NCBI RefSeq assembly: GCF_016592435.1
Contig: NZ_AP014545.1
Span: forward strand, 2,612,693-2,676,692
DNA from: Amphritea japonica ATCC BAA-1530
GTDB lineage: Bacteria > Pseudomonadota > Gammaproteobacteria > Pseudomonadales > Balneatricaceae
Direction of reading: 5' to 3'
Length of the DNA: 64,000 nucleotides
Shown here: piece after piece, positions 53,150 through 62,510 of the stretch
Numbering within the stretch: the stretch's first letter is position 1
Layout: every line of letters begins with the position of its first letter
Program-made: the position numbers and the translations under genes
Notes under the pieces: model-generated
What the model saw: only the letters and a program-made list of their open reading frames with translations
Told to the model about the DNA's origin: nothing
Databases searched by the model: none

Positions 53150-53545
53150 TCAAGGTTTTAGCGTTTCAACCTGTCCCTGCTCCTCTACAGTCAACTCCCC
53201 GTACCACCTGAAATACGACCAGCCGTAGCCCCACCTGAATTCTGTTGGCCAAAGGGGACTGCCACCAACGCGCACGCCAGCCAGCATGACTTCAGCAACA
53301 GCGGGCTTACCTACTTTGGCAACACAGGCTTTTAGCGCGTTGTCAGCCTCGAGTCGCTGCTGATAGGTTCCCCCTTTCCAATAGGATACATCGTGTGCTG
53401 TGCAACAACTTTTCCACAGTGTTTTTTCATGCACTGTACCATCCGGGAATGAGCTACAGCCATCTGTAGTAAAAGGCTTTAGTGTATCTGCTACGGTATA
53501 CCCGGAAAGAACACACATCAGCATCATACAGAGTAAAGGCTTCAT
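53150..53545 (-). CDS. Secreted phospholipase A2-like protein
   Basis: 131 residues, signal peptide ending GYTVAD. The core reads DGCSSFPDGT, then KSCCTAHDVSYWKGGTYQQR and LEADNALKACV. The CC-x2-HD-x2-Y pattern is the catalytic His-Asp region of the phospholipase A2 fold, with further Cys for disulfides. The C-terminal part is rich in Trp, Tyr and Gly. It could hydrolyse phospholipids or be an inactive relative; activity is inferred from the motif only. Confidence 0.75.
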   Translation of the reverse strand: MKPLLCMMLMCVLSGYTVADTLKPFTTDGCSSFPDGTVHEKTLWKSCCTAHDVSYWKGGTYQQRLEADNALKACVAKVGKPAVAEVMLAGVRVGGSPLWPTEFRWGYGWSYFRWYGELTVEEQGQVETLKP

Positions 53546-54019
53546 CAGTTTTTGTATCCCCTACGTTTAAACAGCTTAAATATAGCAGTGATGTAAAAGG
53601 CTGGGACTTTTAGCCCGGTACCGTGCAACTTATAAACAGTGTAGGGAAATCTAATTCAAAGGCATACTGTGGAAGGAGATATCGCGAGGAAAACATATCC
53701 TTGGTCTGGACTAACAGATAAGCAGACAAAGCCAGCGCCAACTGGCATAAGACTCGATTACACAAGTTGAGTATCGACAAGAAACAACCATACACAGCCA
53801 CTTAAGACACTCAGAAACAACGCATACTCAAATAACTTTTTCATTCCACCTCGAAGAGTCCTTCGCTGCACTCAGCAAAGGACGGTATGAACAGATCTAA
53901 CCGGCCATTTGCGAGTGTTAAGTGAAAGGCAGCCCAGTTCAAAGCCAAGCAACCTAACAAAGCAAATAGCCGTCCTGAGAATCGCGGCTTATTTAATCGC
54001 CATAAACATCATGACGAAA
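53546..54019. other. Intergenic region downstream of gbdR-like gene
   Basis: No credible gene. GTCCTTCGCTG-CACT-CAGCAAAGGAC (53858-53883) forms a strong hairpin with one internal mismatch, with no T-run. It may end or stabilise the gbdR-like message. Confidence 0.45.
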
Positions 54020-55138
54020 TCAGATCGCTACCGATCCAAAACTGGGTTCCGTCTGCGCGGAATTCAATACCGATACTGAGCGCTTAATATTGGCAAGGAA
54101 ACCATCACCCAATGGCTGCTCTTCCACCTCAACCGGGGTATTGGTCGCCCACACTCCTTTACGCTCATCTCTGGGCGATATACCGATATGTTTACGGTAG
54201 CAGCGACTGAAGTGTGGCGTTGATACAAAACCACAGGCTGTGGATATTTCTACAATCGCCATGCTCGATTGCTTTAATAACTGACGTGCCCGGTCAAGGC
54301 GCAACTTGAGATAGTAACGAGAAGGAGAACAGTTCAGGTATTTCAGAAACATTCTTTCCAGTTGCCGGCGTGAAACATCTACGAACTTTGCCAGTTCATC
54401 CAGGCCAATGGGCTCTTCGAGATTATTTTCCATCAACTCAATCACATCAACCAACTTAGGTTTACTTTCACCGCAGTTATGCAGCTGACGCAAAGGCACC
54501 TTCTGTTGATCAAACTCGCTGCGTATCCGGTCACAGATAAACATATCCGATACGGCCATAGACAGTTTTGGCCCATGTTGCAGCGAAACCATATGCAGAA
54601 ACATATCCATAGGCGAGATACCACCGGAGGATGTCATCCTGTTTCGATCTACCGAAAACAAGCGGTTGTTGCAGTTCACTTTAGGGTAGAGCTCCTGCAA
54701 TGAAGCCATACATTCCCAATGAGTACTGCAATCATAACCATCCAGTAAACCCGCATGAGCCAACAGATAGGCTCCGGTACAGATTCCCCCCAGTGTTACA
54801 CCCCGACGGCCCATCAACTGAAGCCAGCTAACTTGTTTTTTAGTAAAGCTGCGCGTTATATCCACACCACCACAAACAATCAACAGATCGAACTCGGGCA
54901 TATCCGCGAATGAAAAATCTGGTGTGAAGCTTAATCCATCACTGGCGCTTACCGGTGCACCGGTCTCGGATACCATGTGCCAGCTATACAGTTCCAGACC
55001 TGAAAGCTGATTCGCCATTCTCAACGGTTCTATCGATGAGGAAAGAGCAAACATAGTAAAATTATCGAGCAGTAGAAATCCTACCCGAGTAGCTTTTTGG
55101 TAATCCTTAATCGGATCCAATGCAGTAGATAACGTCAT
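54020..55138 (-). CDS. gbdR: GlxA/GbdR-type AraC regulator
   Basis: 372 residues from the ATG with AAGGG 8 bases upstream. Residues about 15-200 are a DJ-1/PfpI-like domain (RVGFLLLDNFTMFALSSSIE, GGICTGAYLLAHAGLLDGY, TSSGGISPMDMFLHM). The C-terminal AraC HTH pair includes VSRRQLERMFLKYLNCSPSR and CGFVSTPHFSRCYRKHIG. GbdR activates glycine betaine and dimethylglycine catabolism in Pseudomonas. The gbcAB and fdhA genes nearby support that role; CdhR or SouR relatives are alternatives. Confidence 0.8.
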   Translation of the reverse strand: MTLSTALDPIKDYQKATRVGFLLLDNFTMFALSSSIEPLRMANQLSGLELYSWHMVSETGAPVSASDGLSFTPDFSFADMPEFDLLIVCGGVDITRSFTKKQVSWLQLMGRRGVTLGGICTGAYLLAHAGLLDGYDCSTHWECMASLQELYPKVNCNNRLFSVDRNRMTSSGGISPMDMFLHMVSLQHGPKLSMAVSDMFICDRIRSEFDQQKVPLRQLHNCGESKPKLVDVIELMENNLEEPIGLDELAKFVDVSRRQLERMFLKYLNCSPSRYYLKLRLDRARQLLKQSSMAIVEISTACGFVSTPHFSRCYRKHIGISPRDERKGVWATNTPVEVEEQPLGDGFLANIKRSVSVLNSAQTEPSFGSVAI

Positions 55139-55147
55139 GATAAGCAC

Positions 55148-55633
55148 CCTTTTAACGCGTAATAAACAAACCTGAAAGGTGCAAGACAGACTTGCAACTC
55201 TTCACTTCACTCACGTTATTTTTTATATTTTTCAGGATAATTAAGGGTGGCTGAAGAACTACATAGAACTGTATATTCATCCGCCGGTTATGTCGTTTTT
55301 ATTCAGCACACTTTCGATTTAAATTTTATTTAGTCGCTGAACGACAAAATCAATACTATTTGATTTATATCAAACTAAGAATACTCAAAAACGACCAGTT
55401 TGCGATTTTGCTTACCTCTAAGCGACTCCGCTATTTAACAATTTTTTGCTGTCCATAAAAACGTGCTTCCACCGCACGTATTAAAATCATTTATAAACCA
55501 ACAGACCCACTTTTGGTGTCGTTTCTGATCAATTATGGCGCGGTGCCGGACAGTCTCGCCCCCCTACTTTTAATTATTGTGGTATGACACCCATTACCGG
55601 GTGATCCAATAATAAAATATCAGGAGAACTACC
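55148..55633. promoter_or_regulatory. gbdR-fdhA divergent region with repeated TGTCGTT motif
   Basis: 486 bases without a gene. TGTCGTT occurs at 55291 (plus), 55335-55346 (minus) and 55517 (plus, TGTCGTTTCTGA), and CCGGACAGTC follows at 55546. Related sites are found in the gbcB-gbcA gap. The ribosome binding site AGGAG of fdhA ends the region. Confidence 0.45.
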
Positions 55634-56833
55634 ATGTGTAGCAATCATGCCAACCGTGGTGTCGTCTATAAAGGCCCGGGTGAAGTCGCTGTTGAAGCGA
55701 TCCCCTTTCCAGAACTATCAATCGGTAAACGTAAGTGTAACCACGGTGTTATTCTGCGAGTTTTGACCACGAATATCTGTGGTTCTGATCAGCATATGGT
55801 GCGCGGCCGTACTACGGCGCAATCCGGTTTAGTACTCGGACACGAAATTACTGGCCAGATCATCGAGTGCGGTAACGATGTTGAGTTTCTCAAGCCTGGC
55901 GACATTGTCTCTGTACCCTTCAACATAGCCTGCGGCCGTTGCCGCAACTGTAAAGAAGGCAACACCGGCATCTGCCTAAACGTAAACCCTGCCCGTCCTG
56001 GCGCTGCCTATGGCTATGTCGATATGGGTGGTTGGGTAGGCGGTCAGTCAGAATATGTGATGGTTCCTTATGCAGACTTTAACCTGTTGAAGTTCCCTGA
56101 CTCCGACCAGGCGATGGATAAAATACGAGACCTGACACTGCTATCTGATATTTTCCCTACCGGTTTCCACGGTTGTGTTACCGCCGGCGTAGGACCAGGC
56201 TCAACGGTGTACATCGCTGGCGCTGGCCCTGTTGGCCTGGCCGCAGCGGTCTCTGCACAGTTATTAGGCGCAGCCTGTGTCATTGTTGGTGACATGATTG
56301 AAGATCGACTAGAGCAAGCACGCAGCTTTGGTTGTGAGACTATTGATCTGCGCCAGGAAGGCGAGATGGCCGATAAACTGGAAGTAATTCTGGGCGAACG
56401 CGAAGTCGATGCATTTGTTGACTGTGTAGGCTTTGAAGCCCACGCCTGCGGTTGCAACCACGGTGTTGAAGCCCCTGCAACGGTGCTGAACTCCGCAATG
56501 GACATCACCCGTGCCGGTGGCCAGATCGGTATTCCTGGCTTGTATGTTACCGCAGACCCGGGTGCCGTCGATGAAGCCGCTCAAGAAGGCGCTCTAAGCA
56601 TGCGCTTCGGACTGGGCTGGGCTAAATCCCATTCATTCCATACCGGACAGTGTCCGGTCATGAAATATCACCGTCCTCTGATGCAGGCGATTCTGTTTGA
56701 TAAGGTAGATATCGCCAAGGCGGTTAACGTGCAGATGATATCTCTGGATCAGGCACCTGAAGGTTACGCTGACTTCGATGGTGGTGCAGCGAAAAAATTC
56801 GTAATCGATCCACACGGTTCGGTCGCGGCATAA
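55634..56833 (+). CDS. fdhA: Glutathione-independent formaldehyde dehydrogenase
   Basis: 399 residues, zinc-dependent medium-chain dehydrogenase that oxidises formaldehyde to formate with tightly bound NAD. The catalytic zinc site is in TTNICGSDQHM and LGHEITG, and the structural zinc Cys cluster is CGRCRNCKEGNTGIC. The Rossmann motif is GAGPVGLAAAV. AGGAG precedes the ATG. In Pseudomonas the orthologue serves betaine demethylation, consistent with gbcAB nearby. Confidence 0.96.
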   Translation: MCSNHANRGVVYKGPGEVAVEAIPFPELSIGKRKCNHGVILRVLTTNICGSDQHMVRGRTTAQSGLVLGHEITGQIIECGNDVEFLKPGDIVSVPFNIACGRCRNCKEGNTGICLNVNPARPGAAYGYVDMGGWVGGQSEYVMVPYADFNLLKFPDSDQAMDKIRDLTLLSDIFPTGFHGCVTAGVGPGSTVYIAGAGPVGLAAAVSAQLLGAACVIVGDMIEDRLEQARSFGCETIDLRQEGEMADKLEVILGEREVDAFVDCVGFEAHACGCNHGVEAPATVLNSAMDITRAGGQIGIPGLYVTADPGAVDEAAQEGALSMRFGLGWAKSHSFHTGQCPVMKYHRPLMQAILFDKVDIAKAVNVQMISLDQAPEGYADFDGGAAKKFVIDPHGSVAA

Positions 56834-56850
56834 GCCTCACGCCCTGATAA

Positions 56851-56877
56851 AGCCACCGCCCTGCCGGTGGCTTTTCT
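56851..56877 (+). terminator. Terminator of fdhA
   Basis: Stem AGCCACCG/CGGTGGCT with a 6-base loop and a following TTTTCTTT, 18 bases after the fdhA stop. Confidence 0.88.
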
Positions 56878-56917
56878 TTATCTGTTCAAGTGATGTATTC
56901 GACGGATCTTTAATCCC

Positions 56918-57634
56918 TTAAACCCAGATATGACTCAACGGTGTAATTTCACTATAGCGATGGCGTATTTGAGCTTGCAGCAGTTCGGCGGTTGAAATCG
57001 CATCAGTCAATGCGTGATGCTGACCATAATGCGGCAGGTTATAGCGACTTCGGCTATCCCCCAGCCGAATCGATTCCTGCTTTTTCCCTATCAGTCGCTT
57101 TAGCGTATTTGCGACGCCCTGACGGTATAACATCGCTTCCAGTTGCATCGTGTCCACAACAGGAAAACTAATCCCCTCGTTGATACGTTTTTTTAGCGCA
57201 GCATTAAGAAACTCACGCTCAATATAACGATAATGCACTACCACAATCCTGCCTGCGATAGCCTCCAGCACTTGCCCCAGTACCCGGTTCAGATCCGGAG
57301 CATCATTTAACTCAGTATGCGTAATACCATGAATAACAATGGATTCATCTTTCATCGCGCTACGCGGCTTCAGTAACCAGTGGCGAGCTTCCCGCAGGCG
57401 AATTCTATTCAGGTCAAATGGTACCAAACCAATGCTGATAATCTCATCACTGCCCGCATCAAGCCCGGTAGTTTCAAAATCTAAGGAAACAAAGGGAACA
57501 TCAGACAGGGGCGTATTCCCGGCAACGGTGCCATGTTCGTAAAATGCCCGTAACCGCTCATCCTGAGTGGTGAGCGCTTGTTCCTGAAATAGCTCAGGCC
57601 AGTTTACTGCGATAGAGTCTGTCACAAGAGCCAC
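56918..57634 (-). CDS. DEDDh 3'-5' exonuclease (DnaQ-like)
   Basis: 238 residues from a GTG that directly follows the upstream stop codon. Exonuclease motifs: ExoI VSLDFETTGLDAG, ExoII in VVVHYRYIEREFL and ExoIII in HHALTDAISTAELL. This is the standalone polymerase III epsilon-like type often paired with DUF294/CBS signalling proteins, as here. Its exact substrate is unknown. Confidence 0.92.
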   Translation of the reverse strand: MALVTDSIAVNWPELFQEQALTTQDERLRAFYEHGTVAGNTPLSDVPFVSLDFETTGLDAGSDEIISIGLVPFDLNRIRLREARHWLLKPRSAMKDESIVIHGITHTELNDAPDLNRVLGQVLEAIAGRIVVVHYRYIEREFLNAALKKRINEGISFPVVDTMQLEAMLYRQGVANTLKRLIGKKQESIRLGDSRSRYNLPHYGQHHALTDAISTAELLQAQIRHRYSEITPLSHIWV

Positions 57635-59518
57635 TTATTTACGGGTATAAGGATAGCGAAATTTCAGAAAGCGCTGACTATTACTCAGCACCTGAAATGC
57701 CTCTTTCAGGTTACGGCGTTCAAAATCAGTCAGATTCTCCGGTTCAACGCTGTTATCGACGTCCCGGTCAGTCTCCACATCCAGCGCCTGATGGCGAATA
57801 CGTACCATCGCAATAAACTCCATCGCATCACGCAGGTCGTTCTCTCGTCCGGCCGGCAGAATACCGGCTTTAACTACATCATCGAGCCGTTCGAATGAGT
57901 TCTGGGCCCTGGAGCCTACCGCCATAGCATGCACCCTGATCAGATCAGAAAGAGGCGCAGTGCCCCGGCGCTTGAGGTTGATTGAATTCCGATGCTGACC
58001 ATCCTTTTCCATCACAAAGCCTTTAAAGAAGCCCAGTGGCGGCGTTCGACTCAGGGCGTTACGGGCCAGGCTAGCGAGAAAACGTGGCGAACGTTTGGCT
58101 TTACGTACGATAAAAGTATTGAGCTGATCAGCCCATTTCGTCTTACCGAACACACCATCCAGATCAAAAAATATTGAACAGTTCAGCAGCGCTTCGGGAT
58201 CTGGATTTTCGACCCAGTCGGCAAAAATAGCTTCCCATTCCTGACGGGTTTTACGCCACTCAGGATTGGTCGCCATGATATTGCCACTGCAGTAAACATA
58301 GCCGCAGGTATTCAGGCCATCACTGACAAACTTAGCCAGAGCTTCGAAATATGCTCCATGTTTTTCTGCATCAAAACTATTATCCAAAATTAGTGCATTG
58401 TCCTGATCAGTCATCAGCAACTGCTCATCCCGGGCCATCGATCCCAGCGCCAGAAAACAATACCGTATAGGGGGCGCTCCAAGCTGTTCTTCTGCCAGTT
58501 CCAGTAAGCGCTGTTTAAAACAACGACCGATTACCGACATCGCACTGCCGATCATATGAGAATTAGCGTCTTCATTAACCATGCGAACAAAACAGGCGCT
58601 AATTTGAGGCTGTAACTGTGCCAGTTCTTCGACACTGGTCTGGCGCATAATATTGCTGACCAGGTAAAGACTGCTTTGAGATTCATAGCGAACAATATCT
58701 GAAGTCGCTAGCACGCCCACCGGGCAACCATTTTCCAGAATCGGCAGATGATGCAGGTTGAAACGTAGCATGGTCAGCATCGCTTCAAAGGCGTATGCAT
58801 CTTCATCCAGAGTGACCGGTTCAGCCGTCATCACTTCAGTTACCGGTGTATCCAGATCGAGGCCCGGTGCGACGACCCGGCTTCGCAGATCCCGATCAGT
58901 AAGAATACCGACAACTGATTGCTCGGGCTCATCATCTTCTCTATTGCTACCGGCAGCCTGCATAATCAGTATGGAAGATACGCCCTCAGCCGTCATGTAC
59001 TGGGCAGCATGGCGAATAGTTGCAGATGCATCGAGACAAACCGGATCCCGGGAGATCAGTCGGGTCACTTTTGATGCCATCAGGTCATTGCTTTCCTGCT
59101 TACTGGAGATCGCCTGACGCAAACGGTTGTCATCCATTTCGACAAAGTAAGCAAAAGCATCAAAACGATCACAGAGTTCGGTAAACAAAGCTTCAGGAAT
59201 GAAGTAGATCAGTGAATCTTCCAGCGCCCGCGCTGGCAGCCGGATTTTGTTATTCATCAACAAGCCCAGCTGGCCAAACAGATCGCCTTCACTGAGACGG
59301 TTATAAAGATCACCGTTACGGCGATAGATCTCTACCGCACCACTGCGAATAACGCAGAGATCATGTATTTCATCGCCGAACTGGTAGATATCATGACCGG
59401 AGCGGTAATATGAAATTTCCGCCTGACAAGCTATATCATCGACAACCTCATCCGGCAGGCTGTCAAACGGTGGATACTGTTTAAGAAACCCGGCAACTTC
59501 AATCTGTTCTGCGTGCAT
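57635..59518 (-). CDS. cNMP-binding/CBS/DUF294 signalling protein
   Basis: 627 residues. An N-terminal cyclic-nucleotide-binding domain (residues about 10-130, LSEGDLFGQLGLL) is followed by two CBS repeats (about 150-280, VVGILTDRDLRSRVVAPG). A DUF294-type nucleotidyltransferase core follows (LALGSMARDEQLLMTDQDNA) with a helical C-terminal domain. The GSMAR...TDQDNA motif resembles GlnD-type uridylyltransferases. It is probably a sensor of nucleotide or energy state and is co-transcribed with the exonuclease. Confidence 0.92.
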   Translation of the reverse strand: MHAEQIEVAGFLKQYPPFDSLPDEVVDDIACQAEISYYRSGHDIYQFGDEIHDLCVIRSGAVEIYRRNGDLYNRLSEGDLFGQLGLLMNNKIRLPARALEDSLIYFIPEALFTELCDRFDAFAYFVEMDDNRLRQAISSKQESNDLMASKVTRLISRDPVCLDASATIRHAAQYMTAEGVSSILIMQAAGSNREDDEPEQSVVGILTDRDLRSRVVAPGLDLDTPVTEVMTAEPVTLDEDAYAFEAMLTMLRFNLHHLPILENGCPVGVLATSDIVRYESQSSLYLVSNIMRQTSVEELAQLQPQISACFVRMVNEDANSHMIGSAMSVIGRCFKQRLLELAEEQLGAPPIRYCFLALGSMARDEQLLMTDQDNALILDNSFDAEKHGAYFEALAKFVSDGLNTCGYVYCSGNIMATNPEWRKTRQEWEAIFADWVENPDPEALLNCSIFFDLDGVFGKTKWADQLNTFIVRKAKRSPRFLASLARNALSRTPPLGFFKGFVMEKDGQHRNSINLKRRGTAPLSDLIRVHAMAVGSRAQNSFERLDDVVKAGILPAGRENDLRDAMEFIAMVRIRHQALDVETDRDVDNSVEPENLTDFERRNLKEAFQVLSNSQRFLKFRYPYTRK

Positions 59519-59586
59519 TGATGAATCCGACTTGTTCTGAGGCTTTTATTTAGAGTACGCCTGAACGCTCTACCTGTAACTCTACA

Positions 59587-59615
59587 ATAAAAAAATCGCC
59601 CGCAGGCGGTTTTTA
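59587..59615. terminator. Terminator downstream of gbcB
   Basis: Stem CGCC/GGCG with A-run on one side and T-run on the other. It is weak (4-5 pairs) but well placed, 18 bases after the gbcB stop. Confidence 0.6.
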
Positions 59616-59632
59616 ATAGTCATATCTGCGTA

Positions 59633-60760
59633 TCAAAAATCCAGAACGACATCAGTTTTTGGCACACTGCAGCAGGATAATACATAACCCGCTTCAACGT
59701 CTTCATCGGTGATACCACCATTATGAGACATCTCAGTTTCGCCCTCTTTTACCAGCACTTTACAGGTACCACAGATCCCCATACCACAAGCTTTAGGAAT
59801 GAGAAGATCCAGCTTAGTGGCTGCCGTATGAAGGGTTTCACCGGGAGCGATCTGAACGCTCATACCTTTTCCAGCAAACTCAACTTTAAGCATATCAGCC
59901 TGGGTGAGTGCATCAGCCTCATCCTGAGCAATTTCAGCGTTCTCTATCGCTTCTTCTTCTACACCGACCGGCATCTCACCAAAGGATTCCTCGTGGTAAT
60001 GATCCATATCAAAACCATTCGCCTGGAGTAACTTCTTAACCGCATTCATATAAGGCGCCGGGCCACAGCAGAACACTTCACGTTCGAGGAAATCTTCTGC
60101 AATCATTTCCAGCTTGATCTGATCAAGATAACCACGATAACCATGCCATGCCTGACCACTCTCAATTTTTTCACAGATGAGATGCAGGCTAAAGTTGCTA
60201 ATCCGGGAAGCCATATGATCCAGTTCGCGCTGGAAAACAATATCTTTCGGTGTCCGGGCGCTGTGGACAAAAGAGATATCCACGTCAGCATTGGTATCAA
60301 ACCACCAGCGTGCCATAGACATTACTGGGGTAATCCCTACGCCACCGGATAACAGCAGCACTTTACGGGCAGGAAAGTCGATACAGTTAAACAGCCCTAC
60401 CGGGCCATGAACCGCCAGCTGATCGCCCTCATTCAAATTCGTGTGCAACCAGTTTGAAACCAATCCATTAGTATCCAGCTTTACCGTAATAGAGAAACTA
60501 TAAGGTACCGAAGGTGAACTGGAAATCGTATAAGAGCGCATCACCTGCTGCCCCTCAATTTCTAGTTCAAGGGTGACAAACTGGCCAGGCTTAAAGAAGT
60601 ACATCACCGGCTGTTCAGACATAAAACAGAAGGTACACACATCCCAGGTTTCACGGATCACTTTTACACAACGGACGTTGTGACGACCATTAACCCAGGT
60701 CTGGGTATTTACCGGGATAAAGCTGTCAGAGCCGACAGTAGCAGGGACGGTATTAGTCAT
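59633..60760 (-). CDS. gbcB: Glycine betaine monooxygenase reductase GbcB
   Basis: 375 residues. FAD domain (VMRSYTISSSPSVPYSFSIT), NAD domain (LLSGGVGITPVMSMARWW), a linker rich in Glu/Asp, and a C-terminal 2Fe-2S ferredoxin (CGMGICGTCKVLV and late SCCS). It passes electrons from NADH to GbcA, which is encoded divergently. The gbcB-gbcA pair and the nearby GbdR-like regulator support the assignment. Confidence 0.9.
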   Translation of the reverse strand: MTNTVPATVGSDSFIPVNTQTWVNGRHNVRCVKVIRETWDVCTFCFMSEQPVMYFFKPGQFVTLELEIEGQQVMRSYTISSSPSVPYSFSITVKLDTNGLVSNWLHTNLNEGDQLAVHGPVGLFNCIDFPARKVLLLSGGVGITPVMSMARWWFDTNADVDISFVHSARTPKDIVFQRELDHMASRISNFSLHLICEKIESGQAWHGYRGYLDQIKLEMIAEDFLEREVFCCGPAPYMNAVKKLLQANGFDMDHYHEESFGEMPVGVEEEAIENAEIAQDEADALTQADMLKVEFAGKGMSVQIAPGETLHTAATKLDLLIPKACGMGICGTCKVLVKEGETEMSHNGGITDEDVEAGYVLSCCSVPKTDVVLDF

Positions 60761-61116
60761 GGTGTATCTCTCATCAGTGCCGGATAGTGCACCGGTTCAG
60801 TTATTGGGCTAATAAATTGGACTCAATAGGATGGTAGCTAAAACAGCTATCCATCAATTCACACTTAATGAGCACATTGTCTGTCGGGCTGGTTTTCAAA
60901 TATTAACTACTAACGACATTTATTTGCTTATTGCGACCATCCCCGACAATCCCTGCCATACAGGTCGATTTATGTATTTGTCCATGTCGTAAACAGTCAA
61001 TCTCATAAACGCAGGCTGATAGAGGATGAACCCATGCAATAACACTATGCAGGTCAGGGTTATTCCTGATCATTTATAACGATGCACACGCAGTGCCTTG
61101 ATGGAAGATGCGACTA
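60761..61116. promoter_or_regulatory. gbcB-gbcA divergent promoter region
   Basis: No gene. TGTCGTTAGTAG lies on the minus strand at 60907-60918 and TGTCGTAAACAG on the plus strand at 60985-60996. CCCGACA words occur at 60891-60898 (minus) and 60942-60948 (plus). These resemble the motifs before fdhA and TRAP 2, so they are candidate GbdR-type sites. Confidence 0.45.
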
Positions 61117-62391
61117 ATGAACCAAAATGACCTACTGAATTCGACCTGTGCCACTATCCATGAGGCACGAAAGGAGATGGCGAACCTCCTTGAGGAGCGT
61201 CCGGCCAATTATTCTTTGGCCCAGCCCTTGTATAACGATCCTCTGATGTTCCGGATCGATGTAGAGGAAGTCTTTCAAAAAGAGTGGCTATTCGTTGGCA
61301 TGACCAGTGAAATTCCAGCCCGTGGCGATTACTTTACTGTTGAAGTTGCACAGAACCCGGTACTGGTCGTACGGGATGCAGACGGCAGCGTTAATGCATT
61401 CCACAACACCTGTCGTCACCGTGGCTCGCGTATCTGCACAGAACACCGGGGTAAAGTGGCCAATCTGGTCTGCCCATACCACCAGTGGACTTATGACCTG
61501 AAAGGCAACTTGTTATTCGCTGGCACCGAAATGGGTGACAGCTTTGAAACCCAGGAGCATGGGCTGAAAAAAGCCTTCTGTAAAACTGCTGGCGGCTTTA
61601 TCTTTGTCTGCCTGGGTAAAGAGGAACCTGAAGGTGATTTTGATGAGTTCCTGTCCACCCTTGAAGAGTACATGGAACCTTATGATGTAGAGAACACCAA
61701 GCTGGCGGTGGAATCTAACATGTATGAAAAAGCTAACTGGAAGCTGGTAATTGAGAACAACCGCGAATGCTACCACTGTGCTGGCAACCATCCGGAACTA
61801 CTGAACAGCCTGCTTGAGTGGGATGACACGAACGATCCCCGCGCATCACAGGAGTTCAAAGACCACTGTAAAGATCAGGCGGCAGCATGGGATGCCGAAG
61901 GCATACCTCACGAGCACAAGAGTTTTGGCCCCGGCCTTCGCAACCGTATCGTACGCATGCCATTGAAGAAAGGCACTCAGGCAATGACGATGGATGGCAA
62001 AGCCGGCTGCAACAAATTGCTGGGACGCATCAAAAATCCACAAATGGGCTCCATGCGTATCCTGCATCTGCCAAATTCGTGGAACCACATGCAGTCTGAT
62101 CACTTCATTGTCTTCCGGGTATTGCCAATTTCCGCCCAGGAATCATTAGTCACGACTAAATGGTTCGTCCATAAAGATGCGGTTGAAGGTGTTGATTACG
62201 ATCCGGTACAGCTGCGTAAAGTCTGGGATGCAACCAATGAACAGGATCGCGTTCTCGGCGAAGAAAACCAACAGGGCATCAACTCTATTGGTTACCAGCC
62301 AGGTCCGTATTCTGAAACCTTCGAGTTTGGCATCGTAAACTTTATGGAGTGGTACAGCGACACCATTGATAAGAACCTGAAAAGCCGTTAA
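61117..62391 (+). CDS. gbcA: Glycine betaine monooxygenase, Rieske subunit GbcA
   Basis: 424 residues from the second ATG, which has GGAAG 9 bases upstream; an ATG at 61108 abuts that site. Rieske ligands are Cys99/His101 (NTCRHRGSR) and Cys119/His122 (VCPYHQW). The mononuclear iron site includes His220 and His225 in ECYHCAGNHPELL. It converts glycine betaine to dimethylglycine and formaldehyde. The overall sequence fits GbcA; stachydrine demethylases are related, so the substrate is not certain from sequence alone. Confidence 0.9.
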   Translation: MNQNDLLNSTCATIHEARKEMANLLEERPANYSLAQPLYNDPLMFRIDVEEVFQKEWLFVGMTSEIPARGDYFTVEVAQNPVLVVRDADGSVNAFHNTCRHRGSRICTEHRGKVANLVCPYHQWTYDLKGNLLFAGTEMGDSFETQEHGLKKAFCKTAGGFIFVCLGKEEPEGDFDEFLSTLEEYMEPYDVENTKLAVESNMYEKANWKLVIENNRECYHCAGNHPELLNSLLEWDDTNDPRASQEFKDHCKDQAAAWDAEGIPHEHKSFGPGLRNRIVRMPLKKGTQAMTMDGKAGCNKLLGRIKNPQMGSMRILHLPNSWNHMQSDHFIVFRVLPISAQESLVTTKWFVHKDAVEGVDYDPVQLRKVWDATNEQDRVLGEENQQGINSIGYQPGPYSETFEFGIVNFMEWYSDTIDKNLKSR

Positions 62392-62404
62392 GTCTGCTTT
62401 TGCT

Positions 62405-62435
62405 CAAAAACCGCCTGTATGGCGGTTTTTTTTGC
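62405..62435 (+). terminator. Terminator of gbcA
   Basis: Stem AAAACCGCC/GGCGGTTTT with loop TGTAT and eight T, 14 bases after the gbcA stop. Confidence 0.92.
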
Positions 62436-62510
62436 TTTATACGTCGCGGAGAGGAAAACACCTCTTCGCCGAATACATAAAATGTTCTGACGCAAACAGG
62501 AGAACACAAC

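Noticed and set aside
52953-53153. 66-codon open frame on the minus strand
   Set aside because: It translates hairpin-cassette copy 9 and a REP fragment; Arg/Ala-rich nonsense with no ribosome binding site.
53610-53801. 63-codon open frame on the minus strand starting with GTG
   Set aside because: No ribosome binding site, no family and no conserved neighbour; treated as chance.
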